Counted from the first letter of the stretch, positions 52,283 to 63,023 are shown. The stretch: 64,000 nt of DNA from Ruegeria sp. HKCCD8929 (GCF_013031405.1 NZ_WPZY01000010.1:62001-126000), one strand, 5' to 3'. Numbers and translations: made by a program. Notes: generated by a model not told the origin, from the letters alone.

Positions 52283-52981
52283 ATGCCAGACCTTTCGAGC
52301 TTTCCGATCACCAAACGGTGGCCTGCCGCCGATCCGTCCGTCATTCAGCTTTACTCCTTTCCGACGCCCAATGGGGTGAAGGCTTCGATCATGCTTGAAG
52401 AAACCGGGCTGCCTTATGAGGCGCACAAGGTCACGCTGGCCGATGCGGACGTCAAAAGCCCCGAGTTCCTGTCGCTGAACCCCAATAACAAGATCCCCGC
52501 GATCATCGACCCGAACGGCCCGGACGGCGCGCCCATCGGCCTGTTCGAAAGCGGCGCGATCCTGCTGTATCTGGGCGAAAAGACCGGCAAGTTCATCGGC
52601 CAGACCGCCAGCGACAAGGCGCATATCACGCAATGGCTGATGTTCCAGATGGGCGGTATCGGTCCGATGTTCGGGCAGCTTGGATTCTTCTACAAATTCG
52701 CAGGCGCCGACATCGAAGATCCGCGCCCGCGTGAACGCTATGTCAACGAGGCCAAACGCCTGCTGGCCGTGCTTGAGGGTCAGTTGGCCGGGCGCGACTG
52801 GATTGCGGGAGAGTATTCCATCGCCGACATCGCCATCGCACCCTGGCTACGCGGGCTGGATTTCTACGAGGCCCGAGAGGTTGTCGGTTGGGACGACAAC
52901 AAGAACGTCACCGCCTATCTCGACCGGTTCCTCGACCGCCCGGCGGTTCAGACGGGGCTGGTCACGCCGCCGCGCGACTGA
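52283..52981 (+). CDS. Glutathione S-transferase, YfcG/YghU-like
   Basis: This 232-residue Nu-class-type glutathione transferase may act as a GSH-dependent disulfide reductase. Marks are [20 protein letters not shown], with the TPNG motif that binds glutathione, [27 protein letters not shown] and the helical domain segment [20 protein letters not shown] precedes the ATG. Its last 20 bases overlap the end of the convergent GMC gene. Confidence 0.9.
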   Translation: MPDLSSFPITKRWPAADPSVIQLYSFPTPNGVKASIMLEETGLPYEAHKVTLADADVKSPEFLSLNPNNKIPAIIDPNGPDGAPIGLFESGAILLYLGEKTGKFIGQTASDKAHITQWLMFQMGGIGPMFGQLGFFYKFAGADIEDPRPRERYVNEAKRLLAVLEGQLAGRDWIAGEYSIADIAIAPWLRGLDFYEAREVVGWDDNKNVTAYLDRFLDRPAVQTGLVTPPRD

Positions 52982-54572
52982 TCTCGTCGGCGATCTTTTC
53001 GGCGATCATGATGGTGGGGGCATTCGTGTTCCCGCCAACCAGCGTGGGCATGATCGAGGCATCGACGACCCGCAGCCCCTCGACCCCGTGCACCCGCGCC
53101 TGATGGTCCACCACGGCCATTTCATCCTGTCCCATCTTGCAGGTGCCCACCGGGTGATAGATGGTATCCGCCCGGGCGCGGATATCAGCCTCGAGCGCCG
53201 CATCGCTCCCGTCCAGAGGATAAAGCCGCTTGCCGCGCCACGGCTCCAGCGGGGACGTCTGCAGGATCGCCTCCATCTGCCGCGCGCCGGTCTTCAGCAG
53301 ATCCAGATCGCGAGCATCGCTCAGGAAGGCCGGATCGATCCGTGGAGCGTCCGAGGCGCGGGCCGAGGCTAGGCCGACATGCCCGCGCGAGAAGGGTCGC
53401 AGCACGCAGGCATGGCATGAGAACCCGTGCCGAAAGTGGATCTTGCGCATGTGATCGTCGACGATCCCGACAACGAAATGCAATTGCAGATCGGGGCGCG
53501 GCTGGGACGGGTCGGATTTGACGAAGGCGCCGCCCTCGGCAAAGGGCGTCGCAAACATCCCGCGCCCGTCCTTGCGCCATTTCAGCCCGGCCTTGGTCAG
53601 ATCCCACAACCCGCCCGGCGTCAGCCCGACCACGTCCCTGCGTTTGGAGTGATAGCTGATCACGTAATCCAGATGATCCTGCAGGTTCTGCCCCACTCCG
53701 GGCAGTTCGTGAACCGGCGCGATCCCATGTTGCGCCAACTCATCCGCCGGACCGATCCCCGACAGCATCAGCAGTTGTGGAGAGCCGAACGCCCCGCCCG
53801 ACAGGATCACCTCACGCCGCGCCCTGACCTGCTCGGGCTGGCCCTTGCGGCGAAGCTCCACACCAATTGCCCGTTTGCCGTCGAACAGAACGCGCTGGGC
53901 GGCGGCGCGGGTCAGGACGGTCAGGTTGGGGCGGTTCAGATTGCCGCGCAGATAAGCCGCGGCGGCGGAGCACCGCTCACCCCGGGCCTTGCCGGAGTGG
54001 AACTGCGTGACCTGATAGAGGCCGGCGCCCTCCTGCTCGGCACCATTGAAGTCCGGGTTGATGCGGATTTGCTGCTGGCCACAGGCCTCGACAAAGGCAT
54101 GGGAGATTGCACGCGGTTCGGACTGATCCGCGACTTGCAACGGACCGTCGCCGCCATGCAGATCGTCGGCGCCGCGCATATTCCCCTCGGCCTTGCGAAA
54201 ATAGGGCAGAACGCTCTGCCAGTCCCAGCCTTCGCAGCCCAGATCGGCCCAGCCGTCGTAGTCAGAGGGGTGACCGCGCACATAGAGCATGGCGTTGATC
54301 GCCGACGAGCCGCCCAATGCCTTGCCCCTTGGCTGATAGCCCTTGCGCCCGTTCAGGCTGGGCTGCGGCACGGTGTGGAACGCCCAGTTGTTGATCTTTG
54401 GTCGGCCCGAGATCATCGCCGCCACCATCGCCGGCGCCCGGATCACAAAATCCTCGCCCTTACCGCCCGCCTCGATCAGGCAGACCGAAACATCCGGTAC
54501 CTCGCTGAGTCGCGCGGCCAGCACACAACCGGCGGACCCGCCGCCGACAATCACATAATCGAATTCCGTCAC
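52962..54572 (-). CDS. GMC-family FAD oxidoreductase (alcohol/choline dehydrogenase type)
   Basis: This is a 536-residue flavin enzyme. The FAD motif is [19 protein letters not shown] at the N-terminus. The GMC signatures are [20 protein letters not shown] (about residue 80) and [17 protein letters not shown]. The active-site His region is [10 protein letters not shown] near residue 470. The text fits the choline dehydrogenase/alkanol dehydrogenase group; the substrate is open. The GTG at 54572, six bases after GGGGAG, is preferred; ATG codons at 54596 and 54578 are alternatives. Confidence 0.87.
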   Translation of the reverse strand: MTEFDYVIVGGGSAGCVLAARLSEVPDVSVCLIEAGGKGEDFVIRAPAMVAAMISGRPKINNWAFHTVPQPSLNGRKGYQPRGKALGGSSAINAMLYVRGHPSDYDGWADLGCEGWDWQSVLPYFRKAEGNMRGADDLHGGDGPLQVADQSEPRAISHAFVEACGQQQIRINPDFNGAEQEGAGLYQVTQFHSGKARGERCSAAAAYLRGNLNRPNLTVLTRAAAQRVLFDGKRAIGVELRRKGQPEQVRARREVILSGGAFGSPQLLMLSGIGPADELAQHGIAPVHELPGVGQNLQDHLDYVISYHSKRRDVVGLTPGGLWDLTKAGLKWRKDGRGMFATPFAEGGAFVKSDPSQPRPDLQLHFVVGIVDDHMRKIHFRHGFSCHACVLRPFSRGHVGLASARASDAPRIDPAFLSDARDLDLLKTGARQMEAILQTSPLEPWRGKRLYPLDGSDAALEADIRARADTIYHPVGTCKMGQDEMAVVDHQARVHGVEGLRVVDASIMPTLVGGNTNAPTIMIAEKIADEISRAAA

Positions 54573-54645
54573 GAGCATCTCCCCAAGCTCTGCCATGTGA
54601 CGGTAGGAGGCACCCCGCGAGCAGACAAGAATGACGTGACGGCGC

Positions 54646-55095
54646 TCAGCCCGGCAGGCTACCGGTCAACACGTAGCGCAGGATTTCGACCACCTGACGC
54701 GGCTCTTCGGCGACGGCCAGCGCGGCGGCGTGCACCTCCTTCAGCGCGTGCTGATGCTCGGGCGGATTCAGCACGATGATCGACTTGCCGAGTGCCGCGG
54801 CATAGCCCGCATCAAAGGCGGCGTTCCATTGCTTGTACTTGTCGCCGAAGCGCACAACGACGACGTCGGCGTCGGCAATCCCCTTGCGGGTCCGGATCGC
54901 GTTCACCATCGCGCCCTTGTGGTCATGCCAGTATTTGTTCGGCTCGGCCCCCAGGATCGACACGCCGCAATCGTCCGAAGCACCGTGGTCGGTCACCGGG
55001 CTGTTGAATGCCACATCCAGCCCGGCTGCTCCTTCAACGATCTGTTCGCGCCAGTCGGTGTGGATCTCGCCGGAGAGGTAAACGGAAAGGGTCAT
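54646..55095 (-). CDS. YtoQ family protein
   Basis: This 149-residue protein belongs to the YtoQ family, related in fold to nucleoside deoxyribosyltransferases. Marks are [15 protein letters not shown] at the start, [20 protein letters not shown], and [20 protein letters not shown]. No activity is established. The start at 55095 has AGGAA upstream. It lies 73 bp from the GMC gene, same direction. Confidence 0.85.
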   Translation of the reverse strand: MTLSVYLSGEIHTDWREQIVEGAAGLDVAFNSPVTDHGASDDCGVSILGAEPNKYWHDHKGAMVNAIRTRKGIADADVVVVRFGDKYKQWNAAFDAGYAAALGKSIIVLNPPEHQHALKEVHAAALAVAEEPRQVVEILRYVLTGSLPG

Positions 55096-55349
55096 CGTGC
55101 GTTCCTGCTGCTGTGATGGGGACTGCCCGCAAGTCGGGACAGGATATTCTTGCTCCAATCGGCGATCGGGTGCAATCTCGATCCATGAAGATGCGCCTGC
55201 AACAATTCGTACACCGTTTGACCGGAACCTGGAGTTGCCGGTCCTGCTGGCCGAATTTCATTATCAATAACCGCAGCTCTCCGGCCACCTGACAATTGAC
55301 AACCGCCCCGCATATCGCGGGACCTAAGCAATTGTTGGGAGATCAAACC

Positions 55350-56135
55350 ATGACACTTACACCGGACCTGGAAACCGTGCGGGCCAGCTACCGCACCGAA
55401 GGGGTCGTTCATCTGAAGGGCATTCTGACCGATGAATGGCTGGAAACTCTGCGCGCGGCCATCGACGCCGAGGTACAGAAAGGCGACCGGTATTTCGCCT
55501 ACAAGAACATGCGCAAGGAACCGGGCGCCTTCCAGGATTTTTGCCTGACCTCCGACATCGGCCAGCGTGTGGCCGAGGTCGCCGGATCAAGCTGGGCATC
55601 GCTGATCTATGACCAGATCTTCGTGAAGGAGCCGGGCACGAAGACGCAGACAGGGTGGCACACCGATCAGCCCTACTGGCCGGTCAAGGGACCGATCATG
55701 ACAATGTGGATCGCACTGGACCCGGTTGACGAGGACAACGGCGCGCTGGAATTCGTGCGCGGCTCGCACGCCTGGGGCGCCAACTATCGCCCCTTCAAGA
55801 CAGATCAGCTGGGTGGCTTTCTGCATTATCTTGAGGAGGACAATCCGGACTATATCGACATGCCGGATTTCGAGGCGGACCGCGAGAAATATGATATCGC
55901 CCACTACAACATGGACCCGGGCGACGCGCTGGCCTTTGACGGGATGATCGTGCACTCGGCAATGGGCAACCGCACCTCCACACGGAGACGGCGGGGATAC
56001 GCAATCCGTTTCGCCGTGGATGGCGCGACCTATAATCCGCGCGACAGTGTGACCGAGTGGTTGCACGATCCCGGCATGACCGCCGGTCAGGTTTTTGCCA
56101 GCGACACGTTCCCGGTCATTTATCGAAACGTCTGA
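55350..56135 (+). CDS. Phytanoyl-CoA dioxygenase family protein
   Basis: This 261-residue Fe(II)/2-oxoglutarate oxygenase has its iron ligands visible: His104 and Asp106 (GWHTDQPYW) and His202 (DGMIVHSAMG). A downstream Arg (TRRRRGYAIRF) would bind 2-oxoglutarate. Family members hydroxylate diverse small molecules, including ectoine and quorum signals, so the substrate is open. GGGAG precedes the ATG. It is convergent with pheT, from which a hairpin separates it. Confidence 0.88.
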   Translation: MTLTPDLETVRASYRTEGVVHLKGILTDEWLETLRAAIDAEVQKGDRYFAYKNMRKEPGAFQDFCLTSDIGQRVAEVAGSSWASLIYDQIFVKEPGTKTQTGWHTDQPYWPVKGPIMTMWIALDPVDEDNGALEFVRGSHAWGANYRPFKTDQLGGFLHYLEEDNPDYIDMPDFEADREKYDIAHYNMDPGDALAFDGMIVHSAMGNRTSTRRRRGYAIRFAVDGATYNPRDSVTEWLHDPGMTAGQVFASDTFPVIYRNV

Positions 56136-56139
56136 GGAA

Positions 56140-56162
56140 ATGGGCCGGTTGATCCGGCCCAT
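56140..56162. terminator. Hairpin between convergent phyH-like gene and pheT
   Basis: A perfect 9-bp stem (ATGGGCCGG/CCGGCCCAT) with a TTGAT loop lies five bases after the oxygenase stop. In the leftward direction it is followed by TTTCCTC. Confidence 0.6.
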
Positions 56163-56181
56163 CCATTCGGGAAACCGGGCC

Positions 56182-58578
56182 TCAGCCGCGCAGAACGCCG
56201 CCAGTGGCCTTGGCCACCTTTTCGACGATCCGGGCGCTGACTGCCTCGATATCCTGTTCCTTCAGCGTCTTCTCGGTCGGTTGCAAACGCACGGTGATGG
56301 CCAGAGACTTCTTGCCCTCACCCACACTGCCACCGATGAATTCGTCGAAAACGCGCACATCCTCGATCAGCACCTTGTCGGCCCCGGCGGCGGCATTGAC
56401 CAGCGTCAGCGCCTCGATTTCCGCGTCGACCACAAAGGCAAAGTCACGCTCGACCGCCTGCAAATCACGCAGCTCCAGCGCCTGCCGGGTCGCACCGGAT
56501 TTGCGCGGCAGCGGCACCTCGTCCGGCCAGATGGTGAACGCCATTGCCGGGCCTTTGATGTCCATGGCCTGCAACACACGCGGGTGTAGTTCGCCGAAAA
56601 CGCCCAGCACCTTTTTCGGGCCGAGACAGATCTTGCCGTGGCGGCCCGGATGCCACCACTCGCGCGCACCGCGCAGGATCTGCACCTTGGCCGGCGCACT
56701 GATGGCGGCCAGTACCGCCTCGGCATCGGCCTTGACGTCATAGACATCCACGGGGCGCGAGGCGCCTTGAACGTCCTTGGGTCCGGTGCGGCCGACCAGC
56801 AGGCCCGAGATCAGGCTGTGCTGTTCACCCGGCTCGCCGCCATGGAAGGCAGGCCCGGCCTCGAACAGCGCCAGATCCATGAAGCCGCGCGCCTGGTTGC
56901 GGGCGGCGGCCTGCAACAAGCCGGGCAGTAGCGCCGGGCGCATATGGCTCATCTCGGACGAGATCGGGTTCTCCAGCATGGTGGCATCGTCGCCACCGCC
57001 AAACAGCGCCGCTGCCGCCTTGTCGATGAAGGTGTAGGTCACGCATTCGTTGTAGCCCAGCGCGGCACAGGTACGGCGTGCCATCGCCTGACGACGTTGC
57101 TTGGGGGTCATCACCGGTTTCGGAATACCAGCGGTCAAACGCGACAGCGGTTTGCCTTCGAGCTTGGTGAGCGACGCGACGCGCGCCACCTCTTCCACCA
57201 GATCGGCTTCACCCATGACATCCGGGCGCCAGCTCGGCACATGCGCCATGTTGCCCTCAAGCCGGAAGCCCAGCCGGGTCAGGGTCTGGCGCTGATCGCT
57301 TTCGGGAATGTCCATGCCCACCAGCGACTGCACCCGTTCGGCATCCAGCTTGTAGGCGCGGGAGTGATCCGGGACCTTGCCCGCAACGACGACTTTGGAC
57401 GCCTCGCCACCACAGATATCGAGGATCATCTGGGTCGCGTGCTCCAGCCCCTCGAGCGTGTATTCCGGGTCCACCCCGCGCTCGAACCGGTACCGCGCAT
57501 CCGAATTGATCTTGAGCGCCCGGCCCGCCAGCGCGATCTGCACATGGTTCCAATAGGCGCTTTCGAGGAATACATTCACGGTTTCCCCGGTGCAGCCCGT
57601 TTCCTCACCGCCCATGATCCCGGCGATGGACTCCGGCCCATTGTCGTCCGAAATCGCCATCATGCCGGGCTGCAGGGTGTATTCCTTCTCATCCAGCGCG
57701 GTCAGCGTCTCGCCACCCGCCGCGCGATGCACCCGCAGATGGCCCGCCACCTTGTCCACGTCGAAGACGTGCAGCGGGCGGTTGTGGTCGTAGGTCATGT
57801 AGTTGGTGATATCGACCAGCGCCGAGATCGGACGCAAACCGATGGCCTTGAGCTGATCCTGCAGCCATTGCGGGCTGGGGCCGTTTTTCACCCCCCGGAT
57901 CACCCGACCGGTGAACAGAGGGCAGCCGTCCAGCGTATCCTCGTCGATGGTCACCTTGATCGGGCTTTCGTACTCACCCGGAACCGGTGTGTAATCGCGG
58001 ATCTTGAGCGCCCCCAGACCGCGCGCCGCCAGATCGCGGGCGATGCCCGCCACGCCCAGCGCATCAGGGCGGTTCGGCGTGATCGCGATATCGATCACCG
58101 GATCGACCTTGGCCGGGTCATTCTCGGCCAGCCAGTCCACGAACCGGTCGCCCACCTCGCCCGACGGCAGCTCGATGATGCCGTCATGCTCGTCACTCAG
58201 CTCCAGTTCGCGTTCGGAGGCCATCATACCATAGCTGTCCACGCCCCGGATCTTGCCCACACCGATGGTGATATCGAGGCCGGGAATATACATGCCCGGC
58301 TTGCAGACCACGACAGTGATCCCCTCGCGCGCGTTGGGAGCGCCGCAGATGATCTGCATCTCACCCTCATCGGTGTCCACCTTGCAGACGCGCAGCTTGT
58401 CGGCATCGGGATGCTTCTCGGCATGTATGACCTTGCCGAGGGTGAAATCCTTCAACCGGTCGGCGGGGTTCACCACCTCTTCGACCTCAAGGCCAAGATC
58501 GGTGAGCGCCTCGACGATTTCCTCGACCGACGCATCGGTTTCAAGGTGATCTTTCAACCAGGACAGAGTGAATTTCAT
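56182..58578 (-). CDS. pheT: Phenylalanyl-tRNA synthetase beta subunit
   Basis: This is the editing and tRNA-binding subunit of the heterotetrameric synthetase. At 798 residues it is full length. The order is the N-terminal domain MKFTLSWLKDHLETD, the EMAP-like tRNA-binding domain (about 40-150, with NAREGITVVVCKPG), B3/B4 editing, B5 and the catalytic-like core. The C-terminal anticodon domain is FDX-ACB (SLAITVRLQPTEKTLKEQDI). It lies 1.6 kb downstream of pheS with two other genes between. Confidence 0.97.
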   Translation of the reverse strand: MKFTLSWLKDHLETDASVEEIVEALTDLGLEVEEVVNPADRLKDFTLGKVIHAEKHPDADKLRVCKVDTDEGEMQIICGAPNAREGITVVVCKPGMYIPGLDITIGVGKIRGVDSYGMMASERELELSDEHDGIIELPSGEVGDRFVDWLAENDPAKVDPVIDIAITPNRPDALGVAGIARDLAARGLGALKIRDYTPVPGEYESPIKVTIDEDTLDGCPLFTGRVIRGVKNGPSPQWLQDQLKAIGLRPISALVDITNYMTYDHNRPLHVFDVDKVAGHLRVHRAAGGETLTALDEKEYTLQPGMMAISDDNGPESIAGIMGGEETGCTGETVNVFLESAYWNHVQIALAGRALKINSDARYRFERGVDPEYTLEGLEHATQMILDICGGEASKVVVAGKVPDHSRAYKLDAERVQSLVGMDIPESDQRQTLTRLGFRLEGNMAHVPSWRPDVMGEADLVEEVARVASLTKLEGKPLSRLTAGIPKPVMTPKQRRQAMARRTCAALGYNECVTYTFIDKAAAALFGGGDDATMLENPISSEMSHMRPALLPGLLQAAARNQARGFMDLALFEAGPAFHGGEPGEQHSLISGLLVGRTGPKDVQGASRPVDVYDVKADAEAVLAAISAPAKVQILRGAREWWHPGRHGKICLGPKKVLGVFGELHPRVLQAMDIKGPAMAFTIWPDEVPLPRKSGATRQALELRDLQAVERDFAFVVDAEIEALTLVNAAAGADKVLIEDVRVFDEFIGGSVGEGKKSLAITVRLQPTEKTLKEQDIEAVSARIVEKVAKATGGVLRG

Positions 58579-58665
58579 TGCGCGGGGCCTTTTGGCAAAA
58601 ACATGCGGTTGCCAGAGGCAATGACAAAGAATGGACCAAGGTGCAAGTCTTGGGCCAGAGCGGCG

Positions 58666-59460
58666 TCACGGATAGCTGGGGGTGAGGCCCAAAAGCTCAT
58701 CCAACTGCCGCGCGATCCAGCCATGCGGGATGAAATGCCCGCCCGGATGGACGTCCAGAGTGACCTTGCCTGCGGCGCAATCGGTCCATTCGGTGCGGGT
58801 GAGGGTAAGGAACGGTTTTGCCTGCCAGTCACCGCCGGGCGTGGGGTCGGCGCAGCCGTATTTCTCCCGCCAGAGGGCCACCGGATAGGTGGTGTCAGCA
58901 CCGGGGCCGAAAGGGAAATCCATCACCGTGTCATCCAGCCCGTGCACATGGCGAACCTCGGCGGGGCCTTGGGGACAGGCCTCGGTCTGGCTGAGGGTGC
59001 CTGCGATGGCGAGCAAGGCCGCGGCGCTGTTGCCGGACTGGCACGCGTAGCGCCAGGCCATGGCCGAGCCGTAGGAATAGCCCGAGACATAAGTGCGCTG
59101 CGGGTCCACGGGATAGCGTTTCGCGACATCCGTCAGCACCCGGTTGGCGAACTCCACATCATCGGTCTCGGACGTCCAGAAATCCCAGCTTCGATGCCGC
59201 CCATTCGGGGCCACCAGCAGTACGCCCCGCCGTCTGGTCGCACCCGCGATGCGCGTGTGGTTCACCACGACGTTCCCCTGCCGCGCCCAGCCGTGGAAAT
59301 GCAGCAACACCGGCAGCGGGGTTTCTCCGTCCCAACCGTCGGGTTCGAGGATGTGATACGAGCGGTCGCCAAGCTGGCACGCGGTATCGCCGTGGCAGGT
59401 ATCAACCGCGAGGGCTGGGGAGGCGGTGAGCAGAAAGATGCAAATCAATCGGTAGATCAT
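58666..59460 (-). CDS. Secreted PHB-depolymerase/feruloyl-esterase-like hydrolase
   Basis: This 264-residue alpha/beta hydrolase has a signal peptide (LICIFLLTASPALA, cleaved near residue 18). The nucleophile is Ser129 in GYSYGSAM. The catalytic His lies in PGGHFIPHGW and an Asp in the HGLDDTVMDFP segment. Two Cys pairs suggest disulfides. The family acts on polyhydroxyalkanoate, ferulate or acetyl esters; the substrate is unknown. It is inserted between pheS and pheT. Confidence 0.82.
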   Translation of the reverse strand: MIYRLICIFLLTASPALAVDTCHGDTACQLGDRSYHILEPDGWDGETPLPVLLHFHGWARQGNVVVNHTRIAGATRRRGVLLVAPNGRHRSWDFWTSETDDVEFANRVLTDVAKRYPVDPQRTYVSGYSYGSAMAWRYACQSGNSAAALLAIAGTLSQTEACPQGPAEVRHVHGLDDTVMDFPFGPGADTTYPVALWREKYGCADPTPGGDWQAKPFLTLTRTEWTDCAAGKVTLDVHPGGHFIPHGWIARQLDELLGLTPSYP

Positions 59461-59528
59461 GAGCCGGAGCCTAAAGGCTTGGGGGCAAGTGTCACGTCAC
59501 ATATCTGTGGGTGACCAAGAGGAGACAA

Positions 59529-59670
59529 GCCGCGCAATCGCCAGACCGCGGGATGGCGATCCGAACTCGGAGCAGGTCACTTTATGGCAGCCAAATCCGT
59601 GTGAAGGTCGAGCGTGGGGCTGCTGGAGCCATATCGCCAGCCCGTGCGGGCGGTCTGGCGATTGCGCGGC
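59529..59670. repeat. 142-bp element with 21-bp perfect inverted repeats
   Basis: Arms at 59529-59549 and 59650-59670 are exact complements (core GCAATCGCCAGACCGC). The 100-base spacer carries a further internal pair, TGGCGAT (59554-59560) and ATCGCCA (59633-59639). It lies in the gene-free gap between the esterase and the small membrane protein gene. No transposase is present. Confidence 0.75.
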
Positions 59671-59726
59671 GGCCTATCGGCCTTGATTCCGCGCTCTTAT
59701 CGCCGCGACTATCTAGTTTTCTGGTC

Positions 59727-60200
59727 TCATTGAGGTTCAAAGTGACCTTCCGACCTGGGATGAAGCGGTGTTGGTTTCCCAATTGGGGTCAAGTAGCTGA
59801 GCTTATCTTCAGAAATCTCAGTGATTTCGAAGCAGTCAGCACGCATGGCTGAAATGACGGGCAAAATTCGCTCATGTACGTCCCACTCCCCAAGAGCGAT
59901 ATCGTCCATAACACTCGCTTCCTGAAGCATGACCAACTCTTCCAGCACCTCGTTCGAAGCGACTAGAATCAGCTCAGTTTTAGACTTGTCATATGCGTAC
60001 CGACTTTCTTCAGAACGCCTCTCCGCGTGTTCAAAAACCGCGTCTAGGAAGTGCTTATAGACGCGGCGCCTCGCCTCGATCAGAGCTTCTTTCCGGTCTA
60101 TTCTTTTCTGCCTACCATAAACGAGCACACCAAATGCAGCCGCGACAAATGGAGCAGCCAATTGTAGCCAATCCATTGTTGTGGGAGCAGAGGAGATCAC
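59727..60200 (-). CDS. Hypothetical small membrane protein after pheS
   Basis: I do not recognise this 157-residue protein. One membrane helix ([18 protein letters not shown]) lies at about residues 12-30. A basic stretch and a long, mostly helical soluble domain follow ([40 protein letters not shown]). Its GTG overlaps the pheS stop by four bases (GTGA), so translation is coupled; ATG at 60176 is an alternative. Its GC content is lower than that of pheS and pheT. Confidence 0.65.
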   Translation of the reverse strand: MISSAPTTMDWLQLAAPFVAAAFGVLVYGRQKRIDRKEALIEARRRVYKHFLDAVFEHAERRSEESRYAYDKSKTELILVASNEVLEELVMLQEASVMDDIALGEWDVHERILPVISAMRADCFEITEISEDKLSYLTPIGKPTPLHPRSEGHFEPQ

Positions 60201-61270
60201 CGAGACAAACCACCATGCAGGTTCGGCAAATCCAGCGCCGCGAACCCGTAGTGCCGCAGCCAGCGCAGGTCGCTATCGAAGAACGCCCGCAAATCCGGGA
60301 TGCCGTATTTCAGCATCGCCAGACGGTCGATGCCGATGCCAAAGGCAAAGCCCTGATAGACCTCGGGGTCGATGCCACCGGCCTCGATTACCTTGGGATG
60401 CACCATGCCCGAGCCGAGGATCTCCATCCAGTCGTCGCCCTCGCCGATCTTGAGTTGACCGCCCTCCCACGAGCAGCGGATGTCGACCTCGGCCGACGGC
60501 TCGGTGAACGGGAAATGCGAGGCGCGGAAGCGCAGCTCGACGTCATCGACCTCGAAGAACGCCTTCACGAACTCTTCCAGAACCCATTTCAGGTTCGCCA
60601 TCGAGATATCCTTGTCGATGGCCAGCCCCTCGACCTGATGGAACATCGGCGTGTGGGTCTGGTCGTAGTCGGCGCGATATACACCGCCCGGACAGATCAC
60701 CCGGATCGGCGCGCCCTGCTTTTCCATCGACCGGATCTGCACCGGCGAGGTATGGGTGCGCAGCACATGCGGCGGACGATTGTCGCCCGGTGCGCGGTGC
60801 ATGTAGAACGTGTCCATCTCGGCCCGCGCGGGATGGTGGCCGGGGATGTTCAGCGCGTCAAAATTGTACCAGTCGGTCTCAATCCGCGGGCCTTCGGCGA
60901 CCGAGAAGCCCAGCTCGGCAAAGATCGCCGTCAACTCTTCGCTGGCCTGGCTGATCGGGTGCAGCGTGCCCTGACGGCGCGGGCGCGAGGGCAGTGTCAC
61001 GTCCAGCCATTCGGTGCGCAGACGCTCATCCAGCGCGGCGTCGGCCAAGGCGGCCTTCCTGGCGGACAGCGCCGAGTTGATCTCATCCTTCAGCGCGTTC
61101 AGCGCGGGGCCGGCGACCTGGCGTTCCTCGGGGGTCATCTTGCCCAGCTCGCGCATTTTCAGCGCGACCTCGCCTTTTTTGCCCACAGCGGCCACACGGA
61201 TCGCCTCAAGCGCGGACTCGTCGCCCGCATCCGCAATCTGTCCCAGATATTTCGCCTTAAGATCGTCCAT
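60197..61270 (-). CDS. pheS: Phenylalanyl-tRNA synthetase alpha subunit
   Basis: This is the catalytic subunit that charges tRNA(Phe), 357 residues. An N-terminal coiled coil ([18 protein letters not shown] onward) is followed by the class II core: [17 protein letters not shown] (motif 2 region), [30 protein letters not shown] and [20 protein letters not shown] (motif 3). A longer upstream frame exists, but the start at 61270 fits the family. It is transcribed leftwards ahead of the inserted genes and pheT. Confidence 0.97.
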   Translation of the reverse strand: MDDLKAKYLGQIADAGDESALEAIRVAAVGKKGEVALKMRELGKMTPEERQVAGPALNALKDEINSALSARKAALADAALDERLRTEWLDVTLPSRPRRQGTLHPISQASEELTAIFAELGFSVAEGPRIETDWYNFDALNIPGHHPARAEMDTFYMHRAPGDNRPPHVLRTHTSPVQIRSMEKQGAPIRVICPGGVYRADYDQTHTPMFHQVEGLAIDKDISMANLKWVLEEFVKAFFEVDDVELRFRASHFPFTEPSAEVDIRCSWEGGQLKIGEGDDWMEILGSGMVHPKVIEAGGIDPEVYQGFAFGIGIDRLAMLKYGIPDLRAFFDSDLRWLRHYGFAALDLPNLHGGLSR

Positions 61271-61338
61271 CGGCCGTGCCCTTTTGCATCCTTGCCCCCT
61301 GCTACCCCGGCACAAGGCAGGCTTCAAGCCCGCGCGCC

Positions 61339-62511
61339 TTACGTGTCGGGGTTCGAGGCGCCATCGGGCGCCTTTTTCCAACGCTGGTGGTTGAAGGGGT
61401 ATAGAAACTGCCGCCAGTAGCCGCGCGGCACCGAATCCCCTACGACACCATAGTTCTCAGGCCATGCCTCATCGGGCAGATGGTGGGTGCCAAACAGCCA
61501 GTCATAGATCGGGAAATGCGAGGCATAATTGATGTCGATCGCCTCACGGTCGCTGCCGTGGTGCCAGTGGTGAAAGCGCGGGGTGACGAAGAAGCGTTCG
61601 ATAAAGCCCAGCTTCCAACCAATATTGGCGTGGATGAAGCTGGAGTAGAAATAGACGATCAGCAGATAGGCCTGAATCGCCTCGGGCTTGAAGCCCAGCG
61701 TGAACATCGGCAGCGCTGTCAGGCTACGCAGGACAGCGATTTCGATGAAATGCATGCGGGCGCCCGCCAGCCAGTCCATCTTTTTGGTGGAGTGGTGAAT
61801 GGCGTGGAAATGCCAGAGCGCGGGGAAGGTGTGGAACGCCCGATGCACCCAGTATTGCACGAAATCGGTGGCCGCCATGATGATCGCCACCTGCACGAAG
61901 AAGGGCAGGTTGGTGATATGCATGCGGATATCGTCCAGCGGGATCTGTGCGTTGACGAAATTGGCAGGGGCCAGCGTGACAAAGGACAGCACCTGCACCA
62001 GCATCGAGCTGACGAGGTAATAGAACATGTCCTCCTGCCATTCGGCGCGGAACACGGTCTGATCGCCGCGCGCAGGGAAGAAGCGTTCGAGCGGCACGAA
62101 CAGGAACCCCACGAGCAAGACGTTGACGATGAAATAGTCCAGCCCGAAATACAGGCTCTGCGGCGCTTCGCCCGCATGCTGCGGCTGGGTGGTCGCCATC
62201 AGCGAGGCGATGACCGATAGCCCCAGCGCGGCCCAGCCCAGCGCCTTGCGGCGGCTCAGGATCAGGCTGAGCAGCGACAGCGCGTATCCCGCCAGCAGCA
62301 CAAAGCGCAGAAAGGCGGTGACGTATCCACTGGAATGAACGAATGCGATCTGTGGATACGAAAAAGTTTCGGGGTACCAGCGCAACAGCACCAGCAGCAG
62401 CCCGGTCAGCGCAGCCAGCAACGCCATGGTGCCGGACAGCCAGCCGCTGCCCAAAGGTCGCTGATCGCGCGGTGTTTCCAGCTGTTCGATGATGTCCCGA
62501 ATGAGTTTCAC
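61339..62511 (-). CDS. Sterol desaturase/fatty acid hydroxylase family membrane protein
   Basis: This 390-residue di-iron membrane enzyme has the three His boxes, [21 protein letters not shown] and [11 protein letters not shown], in the C-terminal half. An N-terminal part of about 140 residues adds several membrane helices ([38 protein letters not shown]). Such enzymes oxidise lipid chains, carotenoids or sterols. GTG at 62511 with GGGG upstream is preferred; ATG at 62541 is an alternative. It is followed by pheS. Confidence 0.85.
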   Translation of the reverse strand: MKLIRDIIEQLETPRDQRPLGSGWLSGTMALLAALTGLLLVLLRWYPETFSYPQIAFVHSSGYVTAFLRFVLLAGYALSLLSLILSRRKALGWAALGLSVIASLMATTQPQHAGEAPQSLYFGLDYFIVNVLLVGFLFVPLERFFPARGDQTVFRAEWQEDMFYYLVSSMLVQVLSFVTLAPANFVNAQIPLDDIRMHITNLPFFVQVAIIMAATDFVQYWVHRAFHTFPALWHFHAIHHSTKKMDWLAGARMHFIEIAVLRSLTALPMFTLGFKPEAIQAYLLIVYFYSSFIHANIGWKLGFIERFFVTPRFHHWHHGSDREAIDINYASHFPIYDWLFGTHHLPDEAWPENYGVVGDSVPRGYWRQFLYPFNHQRWKKAPDGASNPDT

Positions 62512-62585
62512 GGTCGTCCCCTGCCTCACAATCTCGGGCAATCTGCCATAACAACCCCGTTCTGACGATGGTGGAATTCAATACG

Positions 62586-62616
62586 AAAACCGCCGCCCCG
62601 GTTGGGACGGCGGTTT
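62586..62616 (-). terminator. Terminator of rpmI-rplT
   Basis: A 9-bp stem (AAACCGCCG/CGGCGGTTT) with an inner CCC/GGG pairing is followed leftwards by TTTTCG. It lies 26 bases after the rplT stop. Confidence 0.8.
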
Positions 62617-62642
62617 CAGGAAATCTCGGGATCTGAGCCTGA

Positions 62643-63008
62643 TCAGGCGGTCAGAGCGGCCTGTGCCTTGGCAACGATTGCGCCGAACGCTTCGGGCTCG
62701 TGCACGGCCAGATCGGCCAAAACCTTACGGTCCACTTCGATGCCGGCCAGGTTCAGGCCGTTGATGAAGCGGGAATAGGTCAGGGCCTCGTCGTGCGAAC
62801 GGACAGCAGCGTTGATCCGCTGGATCCACAGCGCGCGGAAGTTGCGCTTGCGGTTCTTGCGGTCGCGGGTTGCGTACTGATTGGCCTTGTCTACGGCCTG
62901 ACGGGCAACCTTGAAGGTGCTCTTGCGGCGGCCATAGTAACCTTTGGCGGCCTTGATGACCTTCTTGTGACGGGCGTGAGTTACGGTTCCACCTTTAACG
63001 CGGGACAT
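62643..63008 (-). CDS. rplT: 50S ribosomal protein L20
   Basis: This is an early assembly protein of the large subunit, 121 residues. [40 protein letters not shown] and [12 protein letters not shown] are diagnostic. It follows rpmI by 15 bases. The usual upstream partner infC is not in the window. Confidence 0.98.
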   Translation of the reverse strand: MSRVKGGTVTHARHKKVIKAAKGYYGRRKSTFKVARQAVDKANQYATRDRKNRKRNFRALWIQRINAAVRSHDEALTYSRFINGLNLAGIEVDRKVLADLAVHEPEAFGAIVAKAQAALTA

Positions 63009-63023
63009 CTCTCAAATCTCCTC

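Noticed and set aside
56944..59514. 856-codon open frame on the + strand across pheT and the esterase
   Set aside because: It is antisense to two well-identified genes on the other strand. Long open antisense frames are common in high-GC DNA, and its translation shows no domain.
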